Shown here in pieces: positions 44,545 to 55,993 of a DNA stretch of 64,000 nt (positions are counted from its first letter, which is position 1; the number at the start of each line of letters is the position of its first letter). A program made the translations under genes and the position numbers. Source of the stretch: Desmodesmus armatus (taxonomy: Eukaryota; Chlorophyta; Chlorophyceae; Sphaeropleales; Scenedesmaceae). The stretch covers positions 372,001-436,000 of the forward strand of contig VIIQ02000032.1 in NCBI GenBank assembly GCA_007449985.2, given 5' to 3'. The notes below the pieces were generated by a model. It was not told where the DNA came from. It ran no database searches and saw only the letters and a list, made by a program, of their open reading frames with translations.

Positions 44545-46328
44545 ATGCCAGTTCTGAAGGCCACTCTGCTGGTTGGCTCGCTCAACCCTGCCAAGGTCAA
44601 TGCAGGGCAGATAGCTGTAGAGAGGTGCTTCCCCAAACGTAACACCATCGCTCAAGGTGACAATCCCTCCCATGGTCCTCACGTCTGACATAAGCTCATG
44701 GTTTCTCTGGAATGGCATGTGTTGGGGGCCGGCACCACCACCAGGCACCGGTGCCTCACCAGGAAGTCAAATGGCTCAGCTGTATTCTGCGTGCCACACT
44801 TGTACTGCTGTACAGGGCTAGAAGTGGCATCGGGCGTGCGGGTTCAACCTGAAGGGGATGATGAGACCCTACGCGGGTGAGCCTCCCCCCCCCCCCACCC
44901 CCTCCCCCCCCACCCACCCCCCACCACCACCCACCCTACCCCACCCACCCACCCCACCCCCCAGTGCAGACTGTTTATTACTGTCATTCATCATCCTCAT
45001 GTCCTTTTTGTTGTGCACTGTACTACCAGGGCGGTGAACCGTGTGCAAGCCATGTCAGCAGCGTGGCAGCTGCACCACCACCAAAACGAAGGAGCACGCC
45101 AGCGGCGCCAGGAGACGCATATACAGGTGCAGCTGCTGCAGCCGGCAGCATCCAAGTTGCTGCTGCAAAGCCACCCTGGCAGCCTACTGCTGGCAGTGGA
45201 GGGTGGAGTGCTGCAGAGGGGTGATGGTGATCTGTGCTGTTTTGCCTGGGCTGCTGCTCAGCTGGCTGGTGGAGGTGCGCACGTGTGTATATGGTAACAG
45301 CAACAGTGACTATGTGTGCCAACAGGGATGGTGTGATGATGGCACGTGGTGCAGTTATGCGGCGCACGGCTGAGGAGCGCAGCAGTTATGCTCAAACAGC
45401 GTCACCGCACATGTCCCATCAGGTACCAGTTGAGCACCAGTCAGCACACAGCATGGTGCCATCTGGCGTGTTGTTGCTGTGCCCTATGAGCCTGGTGTGG
45501 CTTGAATAGGGCTGCTAGACCTGTTAGTGGTGTACCTATCGAGACCGTCTTCTTGACGAAGAACATGATGGTGTGTCACATGCCCTGCAAATGTGTAACG
45601 TGCGCCACTTCACCCTAAGCATCAGCCTATCAGTCATAGTCATAGCCCATAAGCACTTGAGTTTGTGTACCCCATTTTTGTCGACCTGGTAGGCTTGTGC
45701 ATCAAAGTGCTATGCCTGTCAATCCTCAAGTAGAGTCAGCAGGCTCCCTCACGATGGCACCCTGCCCTGGCCCTGTGCTGCATGTCTGCGTGTACCCCAG
45801 GCAAGGTCAGCACGGCGCGGTCTGCTGAGTTCCTGTTGCCGCGTCAGCTGTCAGAGCTGGTGCTGGGAGGCATGGAGCTGGGCGATGCAGACGACAAGGT
45901 GGGGGCATGCTGCAGTGTTTTCATGCTTTCGTGCAATGCTTCCTTTCCCTGCAATGCATGCTGCACCTTCCCTGCAATGCATGCTGCACCTGCTGCACGC
46001 TGAATGCATGCAGGTGGATCTGCTGTGAAGTAGGGTACTGTACTGCCACTGTCACATCTGTTGAGAGCTACAGAAAAAAATTGCACACCTCATGGGAACA
46101 TTTTGGGCAGGACAGTTTGATTTGTTATGTCTGAATCCTTCTGGGCAATCTGGTGCCTTGCAGGTGTTTGGGCGAGTCAAGTCTGGCCAGGGCAGTGGTA
46201 CAGTGGGCAAGCTCACAGGCAACATTGTCACCCGGGCAGACTACTACGAGCATGCTGTTGTCATGGCTCTCATACCCTTCATGAACCTAGCGCTGTACCC
46301 AGAGTATGGACTGCCTGCAGAAGAGTGA
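44545..46328 (+). CDS. Inosine/xanthosine triphosphatase, DUF84 (YjjX) family
   Basis: House-cleaning enzyme hydrolysing ITP/XTP to keep deaminated purines out of nucleic acids. Five exons in phase: 44545-44656, 44816-44876, 45030-45274, 45801-45898, 46164-46328, giving 226 residues. The nucleotide-binding start VGSLNPAKVNA is at residues 10-20. Then GVRVQPEGDDETLRGAVNR (family S.QP..DEET..GA..R), LAVEGGV, LCCFAWAAA, VSTARSAEFLLP, GMELGDADDKVFGR, GTVGKLTGNIVTRADYYEHA and VVMALIPF follow in family order. An insertion of about 25 Gln/His/Arg-rich residues sits after GAVNR (HHHQNEGARQRRQE). The start ATG directly precedes the binding motif. The gene is convergent with the LpxC-like gene. Confidence 0.88.
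44882..44962 (+). repeat. C-rich intronic tract
   Basis: About 80 bases on the plus strand are almost entirely C with scattered A and T, starting a few bases after the donor at 44877 in the triphosphatase gene and ending in CCCCCCAG. It is an extreme pyrimidine-rich tract in the sense strand; the complement is strongly G-rich. Confidence 0.9.
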
Positions 46329-46512
46329 CATGTACTGTCGTGGGGGCACAGCCCCAGAGGAGCGACATTGTCTGGAGTCCTTCAGATGCCGTGCAAACAG
46401 AAACTGTGGTGAGCTGCGACCTAGCCTGTCCTGGCGTCACAATTTGGGGCTGCAGCGCAACCGACTGTGGTGTTGCCTTCCAGTTGTAAGCCGTTGACTT
46501 GAAGCGGTACCA

Positions 46513-46517
46513 TGTAA
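46513..46517 (+). terminator. Possible TGTAA polyadenylation signal of the triphosphatase gene
   Basis: TGTAA lies 185 bases after the stop at 46328, with a second copy at 46573-46577 after a (GTACAT)n run. The convergent LpxC-like stop is at 46585, so the two 3' UTRs probably overlap. Confidence 0.4.
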
Positions 46518-46584
46518 CAAGATGACAAACTGCACACACACACAGTGCGTACATGTACATGTACATGTACATGTAACAGCACAC

Positions 46585-49500
46585 CTACAACTCCTCATCC
46601 GGCCCGACCACTTCCACCTCTGCTTCAATCACAGCAGGCGTGCCGTCTCCAATGAATGGCTCTGGGCCCTGACTCGTGCTCTCCCGGTGAACGAACGAGC
46701 TGTACCGCTGCTCCATCCACTCATTTTGCGCCTGCACCACATTGTTCACCGGCATCACATCTTCCTGCTCTAGCGACTCCAAAACCGCACGGGCGAATGC
46801 AACCTGCAGCGATGGCGTGGCGTTGTGGGCTGTGACGTGTCCGACTGGGATACCTTGGCAGCCCGCAACGTTCAGCAGCGACAGATTGCCGATGAGCTGC
46901 GCCAGGCGGTACCGCACAGGCTCGTCGTACACCATGCGCTGCAGATCGGGGTCCCACCTGCATCACAGCACAGCACAGCACAGTGTCGGCATGTTGCGGG
47001 CCCCCAGAACACACAATGCCTGGATTCAGTGCAAGGCCAGCGTATGTATGAAAGCATCCCATGCCGTACATGCTTTGGTTGGGAACAGCGGAAAGGCATG
47101 GGATCCAGCTCTGCTGTAGGAAAGCTGTAGTGTTTGATATTCAGCGCTTAACTGAGCCAAAGCTTCTGTGGTCAACACATCGGCTACGGCTGTGCCGCAA
47201 AGAGCCCCACACATGGAAACTCAAGCTTGCAGTAGATACGGCAATATCACCAAGGACTGCTCACCATCTGTCACCACAGGCAATGTTGAACAAGTTCTCT
47301 GCCCCTGCCTTGACCAGCCCTGCATCACGCATGGCGTACAGCTGCTGTATAGACTCCACATACGCGCGAGCAGGCGCCAGCGAGTACCTGCCATGCAAAC
47401 ACACACCAGGGAAGAGTGAGCAGCACACCTTGTTGACATAGTCTGGCAAAAACCACTTGGCCGCCCTGATATCGCCACCTCCTTGACAGTTGGTTGGCTC
47501 GTGACCAATAGCTGTGAAGAAGCGTGCGATGTTTACCCCCATGAGCCCCTGACTACACTACAGGCTGCACAGCTGTGGCATTTCAATGTCTGTAAGTGTG
47601 TGATGTGTTACTGCCTTGGACCACCACGTTAGCACACCAGGGCTGGTATTGGCTGATGCCCCACCTGCAGCAGGAAACCCGCCTCCTGTTGTTCACCCAT
47701 GCTGTCCCTACCCCTACCCCTCCTTCCCCACCAGTGTCAGCAGCTTGGCTGGCAAGGTAGGCCAGTGACAGTTTACACACCCTGCTGGTTTGCATCCGCA
47801 CCAGCTGTAGCCATGCCAAAAAAACGTCAGGCTGCAAGCCTACTCTGCCACATGTTTGGACGACGACCCAATCAGTCACATCATCAGGACCCGTCACCCA
47901 CCTGAAGTGTGTGTCATCATTGCGCCAGGTGTGCCACATGCTGCCTATGACAGGCGCCACGTGACTGTGGTCAACACCAAAAGTGAGGTTGGAGAAGGGG
48001 CCAGGGAAGAAGGCAATCCAGCCCTCGTCATCTTGCACCTGTACCGCAAGGGTTGCAGGAATGCAAGGCAGCGGTCGCTTGCTGGCTGTGGGGATTTTTG
48101 CAAGCTCGAGCTACGCATGACTACAAGCATCACTGTGCTGTGATCTTGGCAGCTGCCCTTGCTGCCTGTTGAGGAACTCGAGCCGTATGCAACATCAGGC
48201 CTTGTACTGCCGCCTGTCTTTGGCTCAAAGAAATGAAAAAGAAAAAAATGAGACATCAGATGCTGTGCCATAGGCTGACGGTATGTAAGGTGTTCTAGGT
48301 GTGTGAATGCTGCACCCACACCTAAGGTGGTCACCACTTACTGCGATGGCTTTGGCGGGCACGATCACATCTCGCCGCACCACTGCTGTGTCCCCCTCCG
48401 GCATCTCATCGCCAAAGCGGATGGGGGCTGGCCGCAGACCAGCGCACTGCAGAGGCAACAGCAACAGAGTCAGCAGTGTTGTCCTGCTGGGGCAGGACAA
48501 AAGCAGCTGTGCAGCAGGCGGGCCTGACTGCTAGAAAGTGAAACGCAAATCTCACACAAAACGTCTCCCTCTCCCCAACCCAGTGCCTTACACACAAACA
48601 CCACCACCAGCAGCAGCAGAAGTGATTGCAGAATGCACCCTGCCACAATGTGCAGCCGTTACAGCATGCCTGCTGCTGCCTATCGTTGTCAATGCTCAGG
48701 TCAAGGCAGTCCTGCAGCTGCACAAGGTCAACCTGCTGCATTGCCTCTGGCAGGCCCAGTCAGAACTACACCGGGGCACCAGTGGCAGCTGTCAGCACAG
48801 GTGTTATGATTTATAAGCTGTGGTGTGCTCACCTGCACCTCAATGCACCAGCCCAGCGCACTGTTGTCCAGCACAGGGATCTCATGCCCGCCCTCTATCT
48901 CAATGCGGCAGTTGTCCACACCACACGCCTCTAAGGCAGCCAGCAGCAGCTCAACATTCATCACCTGCAGCAAACCATCAGCAAGCACGACACGCACAAA
49001 CACATGCATTGTGGTTGACAGCACCTGTACAGTGTGTGTGCAAACCACACGTCCACACCCAGGGGCTTGTGGCGGCCAACCAGAAGCTGCAATGCTCACC
49101 CCTCCTGATATGGCAGAATAGGTAGAATTGCTGCGGCCAAACTTTGCCGGCTTTCCCAAACCCAAAGCAACCAACTCTTCAAAGCTAAGGGACGACTGAG
49201 GAAGCCGAAGGCTCACTGGGCACCAAGGCAGGGGTCAGGTCGCCTCCTTACCTTGTTTTCTCCCTCCCCTAGTGTTGTGAAGGGCTGATTGGTGTCCACA
49301 TTGGACACTGCGGTGATAGAGGCCGGCACCACACCCGGGTCTTCATCATTCAGTGGCTCTATGTCCTCAACCACCATGCTCATACTGCACAGCACACACC
49401 AACACAGGGTCACTGGTCAGCCGCTCAGAGACTCGGTGGTGAGGACGCAGCTGAATTCACACTCAGCAGTACAGTGGAACACACTCAGCAGTACAGTTTG

Positions 49501-52500
49501 AACACATACAGCAGTACAGTGAATAATTTCACACTGTACTGCTGAATTGCAGCTGGCTGCAACCAACTCCAGTCCTGGTGACCCACCGGTACGCCCTGCT
49601 TTGGCTGCTGCCCGACCCGCCCCCTGATACTTCAAGCTTGCGCATGCAGCTGCTGAACATGCATGAGTGGGGGGCTCAGAGACTCGCAATTCCCAGACAG
49701 CAAGGGGAAAATGAATGACAATCAGCAGCCTGCCAACCAACAGTTGATGCATCACAACCCTGTTTCAATGAAGGGCTGTGATGCATCAACTGTTGGTCGG
49801 CAGACTGCTGATTGTCATTCGTTTGCGGCCAGATGGAATATCCTGCTCAAGTGATGATTGGGTAACACATAAGATAAAGCAGTGGTTCATACCGGCAAAT
49901 ATTTTTCATTCCATCAATCTGGCGGCTGCCCAAGGAATTTGGTGGATGTAGTCCCTGAAAGCCAGTTCATCCTGTACAAAATGCTGGATAAAACACCCCA
50001 TTGGTTTGTAGGGCATAACATCACCACCCCTACATCAAACTGGCCCAATACTGCACCACATCACCCAATACTCACTCTGGCTCCGCCCCCATGCCTTCCG
50101 GCAGCTCTGGCTCACTGAGGTCCTGTGGCAGTATGCCCATGATGCGCCTGTAGGTGGACTCATCAACCTCACCCAGCTCAACCTGGGAGCAGGCAACCAA
50201 CCACACCCATACACACACAGATGTCGACACCCTCACCAAAACACGCAATGCAAGTTATCCTGACAGGCACCAGGGCGGCACTGCGCTTGAAAAGGTAAGC
50301 GTCAAGGGGAAACAAGCATTGCGTAGCTAGCAGACTACCCAAGCCCTGTGCACGTCAGCTGGCAGCAAGGAGCAGGGCTTTGGCTGCACTGTGCAGGAGA
50401 CACATTCACCAGGACAACCTCCCCCCCCCCCCAAGGCTCTAGCGGATTGCACTGCACAAACCCTCATCAAAAGGACAAACAAACCAAGCCCCCGAGCCCC
50501 TGTGGCCCTGCTGCTAAAGTGGGTAGTTTCCAGGCGAGTTTTTCGTCTGGGCTGGAAGTTTGGGCTCTGCCCCAACCTCTGAACCTACACCCTAAATCAT
50601 GCCGGCTCCAACATCCAGCCCTGCTACTGTTGCTCCATGTTGCAGTTTGCTGGGTTACCTGCAGCTGCATGAACATCATGAATGAGCCCTCATAGCCCCG
50701 CTCCTCCTGGGCCCGCAGGTACAGCTCAAACCAGTCCAGCTGCACAAGCACACAGCAACAGCAGTCAGGGAGATGCACAGGCACACAGCAGTCAGTAAAC
50801 CACTTTGTGAACAACATCTCAACATCAACGTGTTTGTTATGCTGAACCTCAAAATATGCGGGCTCAACCACAGCTCAACGACAGCTCAACAACAAGGGTA
50901 GAATGCACACCAGTTAAAGTCATGTGAGCTTATACTCAAACCACCTCTTATGATATATAGAGCCGCCACAACAGTCATAAGTGGCGTGACTGTCATAACC
51001 GTCATAACTGTCATAACTGTCACACCTTGAGGTCCTCAACATCTTCATCCTCTTCTGGGGTCTGAGCTTCCAACGCCTCATCTGCAAGGTGACAGACACA
51101 CAATGGAATGACAGAGGGGTTTTGACTTGGAATGACAATACGAACGCCAGCGCAAGCTATTCGTGATGGCATCTGTGTGCGCATACCATGGGGTGCGACT
51201 GATTCTCCAGCAGACACAACACGTCCGACATCAGCACAAGCCAAGAGCGGCAGCCTGGCCGACTGATGACGGCAGAGTGTGAAGCAAACCAAGCTTGTCA
51301 TGCAATGTAGGGGTGAACAGTTGCTCTATATTGCACGGGGTGGCAGCTGCCCCCTGCCAGGGGACATATGTGTGTGTACCCAAGTGTACCTCTTACCTAG
51401 TGTCAGGCGGTCGCTTGTGGTGTCTGCTTCAAATGCAAACCTGCCCCTGTTGGTGCCGTCAGGCACTCGCACAAAGTAGCGCCCCTCTCCTGCAAATGCC
51501 GGCCGGACACGCACCACAGCTGCGGGACACAGCGGCGGGTGCAGCAACAGCAGCCAATGCACAGCAGTACTTATTCGATTGCGGCGTGTCACAACATTGA
51601 AGCATGGCATCCTCGATGACACGGGCGTGATGTGGTGGCAGCCCGCACAGCAAGTTGCAGCACTGCTGCAGGTACTGCTGAAGGCGGTGGCGATGTCAAA
51701 CCCTGCAGAGCCCAGAGAGCAGACAAGGCGCTTCACCCGCCCCCCCGCCCCCCTGGAATATAACAATCGAGTTACAGAGAAAGCTTTGGCAGACCGTGCT
51801 GGCACTGCTTTACACCGGCAGGGCGCTGGAAGCCCACTGGGAACAGAGAGAGCACAATGCAACGCTGCGGGTCGGCGCCAACTAGTTTTGCTACGCACAT
51901 GCATCAGCGCTGACTGCTGGCAGCTGATCCTAAACCACCGCCAGTCTCGCAAACTTGACAGCCGCTACATTCCACGCAAGGGTGAGTGGATGCAGTAGCC
52001 AGGCTGCTGGCTGCGTCACATCAAGATGACTCACCATGCTCTGCTGTGTGCAGGCCCACCCCACCAATAGTGAAAGACTTGATCAGCGTCTGCTGATAAT
52101 CCAGTGGCTGCAAGCAGAGCCCACATGAAACAGGTTAAGGGCGGCAGTTGCAGGAGGCTGTTGCGGAACTGGCGGCAAGGAGCTGGCTGCAGACGGAGAG
52201 ATCTTTTGCTATGCTGTACTGTTCCCACACTGTAATGTACGCAGCATTAAAGGACAAGCTGATGCAACCCACGTTGAGAGTGGTGCTGCATTGCAGTGAT
52301 GCTGCTGGCTTGTTTTTGCCTAGGACTTACCACAGGGAGGTCAGGCTCGTCAGGTTGCGCTTGCTGCTCCTCTGCATCCTTGGGTTTCCGAGGTGCATAC
52401 TTGCGGGGCTTCTTGGCAGCCCCTGGTGCTGCTTCTGCTGCGGGTGCTGCTGTTGCTGCTGGTGTGAACAGCTTCCGTTGTGCTGCCCTACGTGCTGCCC

Positions 52501-52597
52501 GACATCCTGACCGTGAAACAAGGGCTCGCTGGCTTGCTATAGACGGGCAGTGTTGTTGTCCCCTCGCCAGCAGCTGTTGCTGCTGCTGCAGCAGCAT
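46585..52597 (-). CDS. LpxC-like protein lacking the catalytic and zinc-binding residues
   Basis: Related to UDP-3-O-acyl-GlcNAc deacetylase, the committed enzyme of lipid A synthesis. Thirteen exons in phase give 601 residues: 52597-52331, 52107-52035, 51519-51397, 51081-51026, 50739-50659, 50182-50076, 49384-49252, 49195-49100, 48964-48833, 48446-48342, 48038-47902, 47387-47265, 46957-46585. Residues 1-89 are Gln/Ala/Arg/Lys-rich, probably an organelle presequence. Family blocks: QQTLIKSFTIGGVGLHTAEHG, RVRPAFAGEGRYFVRVP, VPASITAVSNV..FTTLGEG, ALEACGVDNCRIEI.GG.EIPVLD, RDVIVPA, SLAPARAYV, DEPVRYRLAQLIGNLSLL and GCQGIPVGHV. Residues 155-312 hold acidic and other insertions, doubling the usual length of about 305-325. 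By alignment to the family, H79 is L318, T191 is A445, H238 is Y494, K239 is R495, D242 is Q498, D246 is N502 and H265 is probably P526; only E78 (E317) remains. A deacetylase reaction is therefore not expected. Confidence 0.85.
49461..49544. repeat. CAGCAGTACAGT repeats with an inverted copy
   Basis: Three direct copies containing CAGCAGTACAGT occur between 49463 and 49521, followed by an inverted copy. The last direct unit (49509-49521) and 49532-49544 form a perfect 13-bp stem with a 10-base loop. Located in the LpxC-like intron between exons 50182-50076 and 49384-49252. Confidence 0.8.
49713..49820 (-). ncRNA. Candidate hairpin RNA: 44-bp inverted repeat in an LpxC-like intron
   Basis: Arms 49713-49756 and 49777-49820 are inverted copies separated by 20 bases. 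Two positions differ. On the plus strand these give C/A and A/C mismatches, but on the minus strand, which is the sense of the host gene, both become G:U wobbles. The sense intron RNA therefore forms an unbroken 44-bp stem. It could be a miRNA/siRNA precursor or a relic of a foldback element; expression is not known. Confidence 0.55.
50971..51021. repeat. Short tandem repeat next to a splice donor
   Basis: Four to five copies of a 9-10-base GTCATAACT-type unit immediately follow the donor of the LpxC-like exon 51081-51026 on the transcribed strand. Confidence 0.8.
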
Positions 52598-53786
52598 TTG
52601 ATCAAGGAGTCAAGTGTCGTGGTGCTAAGAGAGGCACGTCAGTAAAATACTGCCTTTTACAAACAAAATATGCTTTTAAAACCGCCAGTGGGCCCTCAAC
52701 GACCGATTAGACACCAGTTGCCAGAAGCAAGTCCGAGTCCGAATCAAGTACTGAAAGCAAGCTGCCGCAAGAAATAAACCTGCACTACTTCAAAAGTTTT
52801 CATGGCAGACTTCACCTCTTCTACAACAGTGAGACTGCCCAGCAGTGCCGGCCTCGAATTCAAAAGGTGACAGGCTGGCAGGTCAACAGTAGCTCTGCCA
52901 CGGTGCGCATCCCACGAGTGGCCTCAGTGCAAGCAACCTCCACAGTGCAATGCTATGATCCTACATCACATCAGCGCTCCTCCTGAATGGCGTTGCGGCT
53001 CCTTTGAGGGAAGAACCGCCAACTCCGGCAGCCCGTGCAATGCTAGTGACCCACCACATTGAACAGTGCACACCACTCAGTGCCACCATGGGCTGTTATG
53101 TAGCCAGTCAGCTGCCCAGGCATGTTCATCCATATTGGGGGGGGGGGGGGTTGTTACAAGTGGATACTTTCACCGCTGAGCGGTACTCTCCACACGGGAT
53201 GAACTGGGAAGACACACCTGCAAGAAAAACCTGCAGCAAGACCGGCAAACAAGACCAGCCCCCCCCCAAAAAAAAACACCACCAATGGCAACTGCCACAC
53301 ACACCAGGTATAGGATCGTGCATTCATGACTCAGCTGCAAGCTGGTAGTCTCCACACACCGTGCACGCACACACATGGGTCAGTCTTTCAAACAATTTTC
53401 AACACAGGCAAAAGTCAACACATCAAGCCAATCATTTGGTGTGCTAGCACGCAGAGCAGAACCCAGAACACAGCTACTACGAGTGCTCCTGCTGCCAATG
53501 CTAAGGTGTCAGAGTGCCGTGCCCCGAGCCTGAGCAACTGCGTAGACAGGGGTGAGCTTATCGCACGGCGCAAGCAGGCTGGGTAGGGCATAACAGCAAC
53601 ATAGCCGTCTGGTTGCTGAATAGGGCGCACCCCAAACAGGTTGCCCTTACCCAGCAGGTGCCTTCTATATACGTCCATAGCTGCAATGCAATGGGCCAGC
53701 CATATTAGCACCTGGCGGTCAGTTCATTAGCACCTGGCGGTCAGTTCTGATGCAAATCGTGCTCATCACTATCAGGCGCTCAGCGG
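52598..53786. other. Intergenic: LpxC-like promoter and RINGv gene 3' flank
   Basis: No firm gene. A minus-strand frame from an ATG at 53681 to 53415 would give about 88 residues ending in a hydrophobic stretch (ALVVAVFWVLLCVL), resembling a small tail-anchored protein. It has no recognised family and could be chance or 3' UTR. Confidence 0.4.
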
Positions 53787-55047
53787 CTACGGCTTAAACC
53801 TTGACCGGGACTGGCCAAAACCTTGACCCCCGGGGAGGGGAACCACCACGCTGTCATCCTGCCCAGCTCCCACTGAGTTGGCAGTGCCGTCCAGTGGCAG
53901 CTGCTGCCTCCTCATGCGGCAGATGCCGAACCGTGCTCCGGCGATGGGGTTGCAATCGATCGTAACAACCTGAATCTGCCCAGGAACCACTGATGCATGC
54001 GCAGGAGCAGGGACATTGCGGGGCGCGGCTACGGGAGCTGCAGCAGGGCTGCGTGACATACCCACACCCACACCAAAGCCAGCGAACGTCACGAGGAACA
54101 CGGTGACGACCCTGCAGCAGCAGCACACATGCAGTGATAGGACGGTCAGCGCCTGTGACTTTGCCGCCGGCTGGCAACCCCTGAAAAGCGTGACGCAGTG
54201 TCGAGATCGCAGATCCCTGTGTGCATCTGTGCCTGGAACAGATACTGGCTGATTGTGCAAGAGCAGCATCATGCACAAAGGCTGAAGCAACCTGCAGGCT
54301 AGCAGCTTGCAGATCAGCATTGTGCATGCGCGTGCTTGCACCGTGCGGACCATGGCAGCCGCTGTGACAAACAAGCAAATGGCATAGCATCGACATTGGC
54401 AAGTCAAGCACTTACAGGAGGCAGAACCACTGCCCAACGGACATGCGCAGAAGGCAGCCACACCAGCTGCTGGGTTGACTGACTGTCTGAGGCGCCTCCT
54501 GACCCTCTGCCATGCCTGCAGCTGCTGGTTGCTGTTGCTGCTGCTGGCGTGGCTGCTGCTGCTGCTCCTCACCCCAGGATGCTCGTAGGCAGAACGCAAG
54601 TGCCTGTTTGTAAGGCTCCTTGTACTGCTGCTTGCACAGTTCGCAGGTCAAACTGCCCTTTTCCTGCACCCAAGCTGCCAGGCATGCTGCATGCGTGTAG
54701 CCCATGGTGCCAGCACAGGCGCATGGCTGATACAGTTCCTGCTCTGTGCTGCCTGCTAACAGGCAGATGCGACACTCTGCCTGAGTGCCACTCGTGCTGA
54801 TGTTCTCAAGCTGTGCTTCCAGGTCTGGCACTGGCCCAGGGGTTGTGCGTGCTCCATCCGCTTTTGTGTCATTCACCGCACTGTTTGCTGCTGCTGGGGG
54901 CATGCGCAGCAGCATGTTCAGGCCTGTGCTGCCTTGGCTGACACTGGACACATGCGCATGTGCTGGTGCCTGCTCTGCAGGTGCATGGGCCAACCCTGCA
55001 TCCTGATCAGCACTCCGCTGCCTAACGAAAGCTTTCAAGCAGTCCAT
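53787..55047 (-). CDS. RINGv (RING-CH, MARCH-like) membrane protein
   Basis: Probable membrane-bound E3 ubiquitin ligase, by domain. Two exons in phase, 55047-54416 and 54111-53787, give 318 residues. The C4HC3 RINGv finger has C92, C95, C109, C111, H119, C122, C135 and C138, with the typical ECRICL, CACAGTMGYTHAACLAAW and CELCKQ spacing. A Gln-rich segment follows. One membrane segment at about residues 203-230 spans the splice junction (GQWFCLLVVTVFLVTFAGFG). The C-terminal 90 residues are Pro/Gly/Val-rich with no recognised domain. Most MARCH proteins have two membrane segments, so the single segment is unusual. The frame stays open upstream of 55047 without a better start. Confidence 0.82.
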
Positions 55048-55993
55048 GGTTGAGCTCTCGCAAGTTGACTCTGGAAAAGTTCGGCGGGCGTTTCGGAACT
55101 GTCGATGCTTGTGACTAGCGATGATTGTTGTTGGCACACGTATGTATAGATTTTGTCTGTATGCTACGGTTATCATGCCAGCATTGTGCTTCAAAAAACA
55201 CATCCACGGGTGGATTACGCCCGCGACAAGGAGGTCACCCGAAGGTCCCCCGAGCAGGTCCAAGGTATGAGTATCCTCGAACTATGTTTCGACAGAAGGA
55301 TGTCAGCAGCCTGCACATGAGGAGTGCTGAGACTCTCGGCTGTCAAGCAGAGAGGCATTGTTGCATTGTGGACGGGCAGGGCAGAGAAGGGGCCTGCCAC
55401 TGACAGTCAGCCTGACAGTAACAAGCCTGTCGGACAACTCCTGAGGCTTTGCCAGATCACGCCAGTTCCGAATATGGCACTGCTGCACTGGTGTCCCTTC
55501 TTCTTGTTGCTGCATTTTTTTGCGCACAGCCTTGGCGCGTCTCTAAAACGACCCCTAGATATGTAGCTGCTGTGCAGATTTTGGAAGTGTGGAGGAAAAC
55601 CTCTGTACAGTGCGTGCATTACAAGAGGCCAGCTCTTACGTCAGCAATCGACACAAGTGCTCAGCACCTGGCACATGCTTTGATTTGACACCAACAGCTC
55701 CGGCTAACACTGCGCTGGTGGCACACCTCACACAGAGGGAGCAAGTTCCTGCCTCAGAGTTCTCTGCCTAAGCAGTGCATCTAAGTCAAGATGCTTGTAC
55801 TGTCGAGCGCTAGCTGTGCAAATGCACAACACGCCCCAAATCCTTACGCAACGGTGCACACGAGCTTCACGCTGGCAGCAAGAACACATCAAGCCACAAG
55901 CACAATCACGCCTTGTCACTGACGGCCAACACCGATAGCTCACTGACATGCAACCACGACATGCGTCTAGCTTGCAAAGTTGCCAGTCTCTGC
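55048..55993. other. Intergenic region
   Basis: No gene recognised. It holds the upstream region of the RINGv gene and the 3' flank of the membrane protein gene. Confidence 0.45.

Noticed and set aside
44470..44748. 92-residue minus-strand frame at the start of the triphosphatase gene
   Set aside because: Antisense to the first exon carrying the SLNPAKV motif; the plus-strand reading has family similarity and consistent phases.
47600..47680. Possible extra LpxC-like exon (WGISQYQPWC reading)
   Set aside because: The exons 48038-47902 and 47387-47265 join in phase with family-like sequence; including this stretch lacks a suitable donor.
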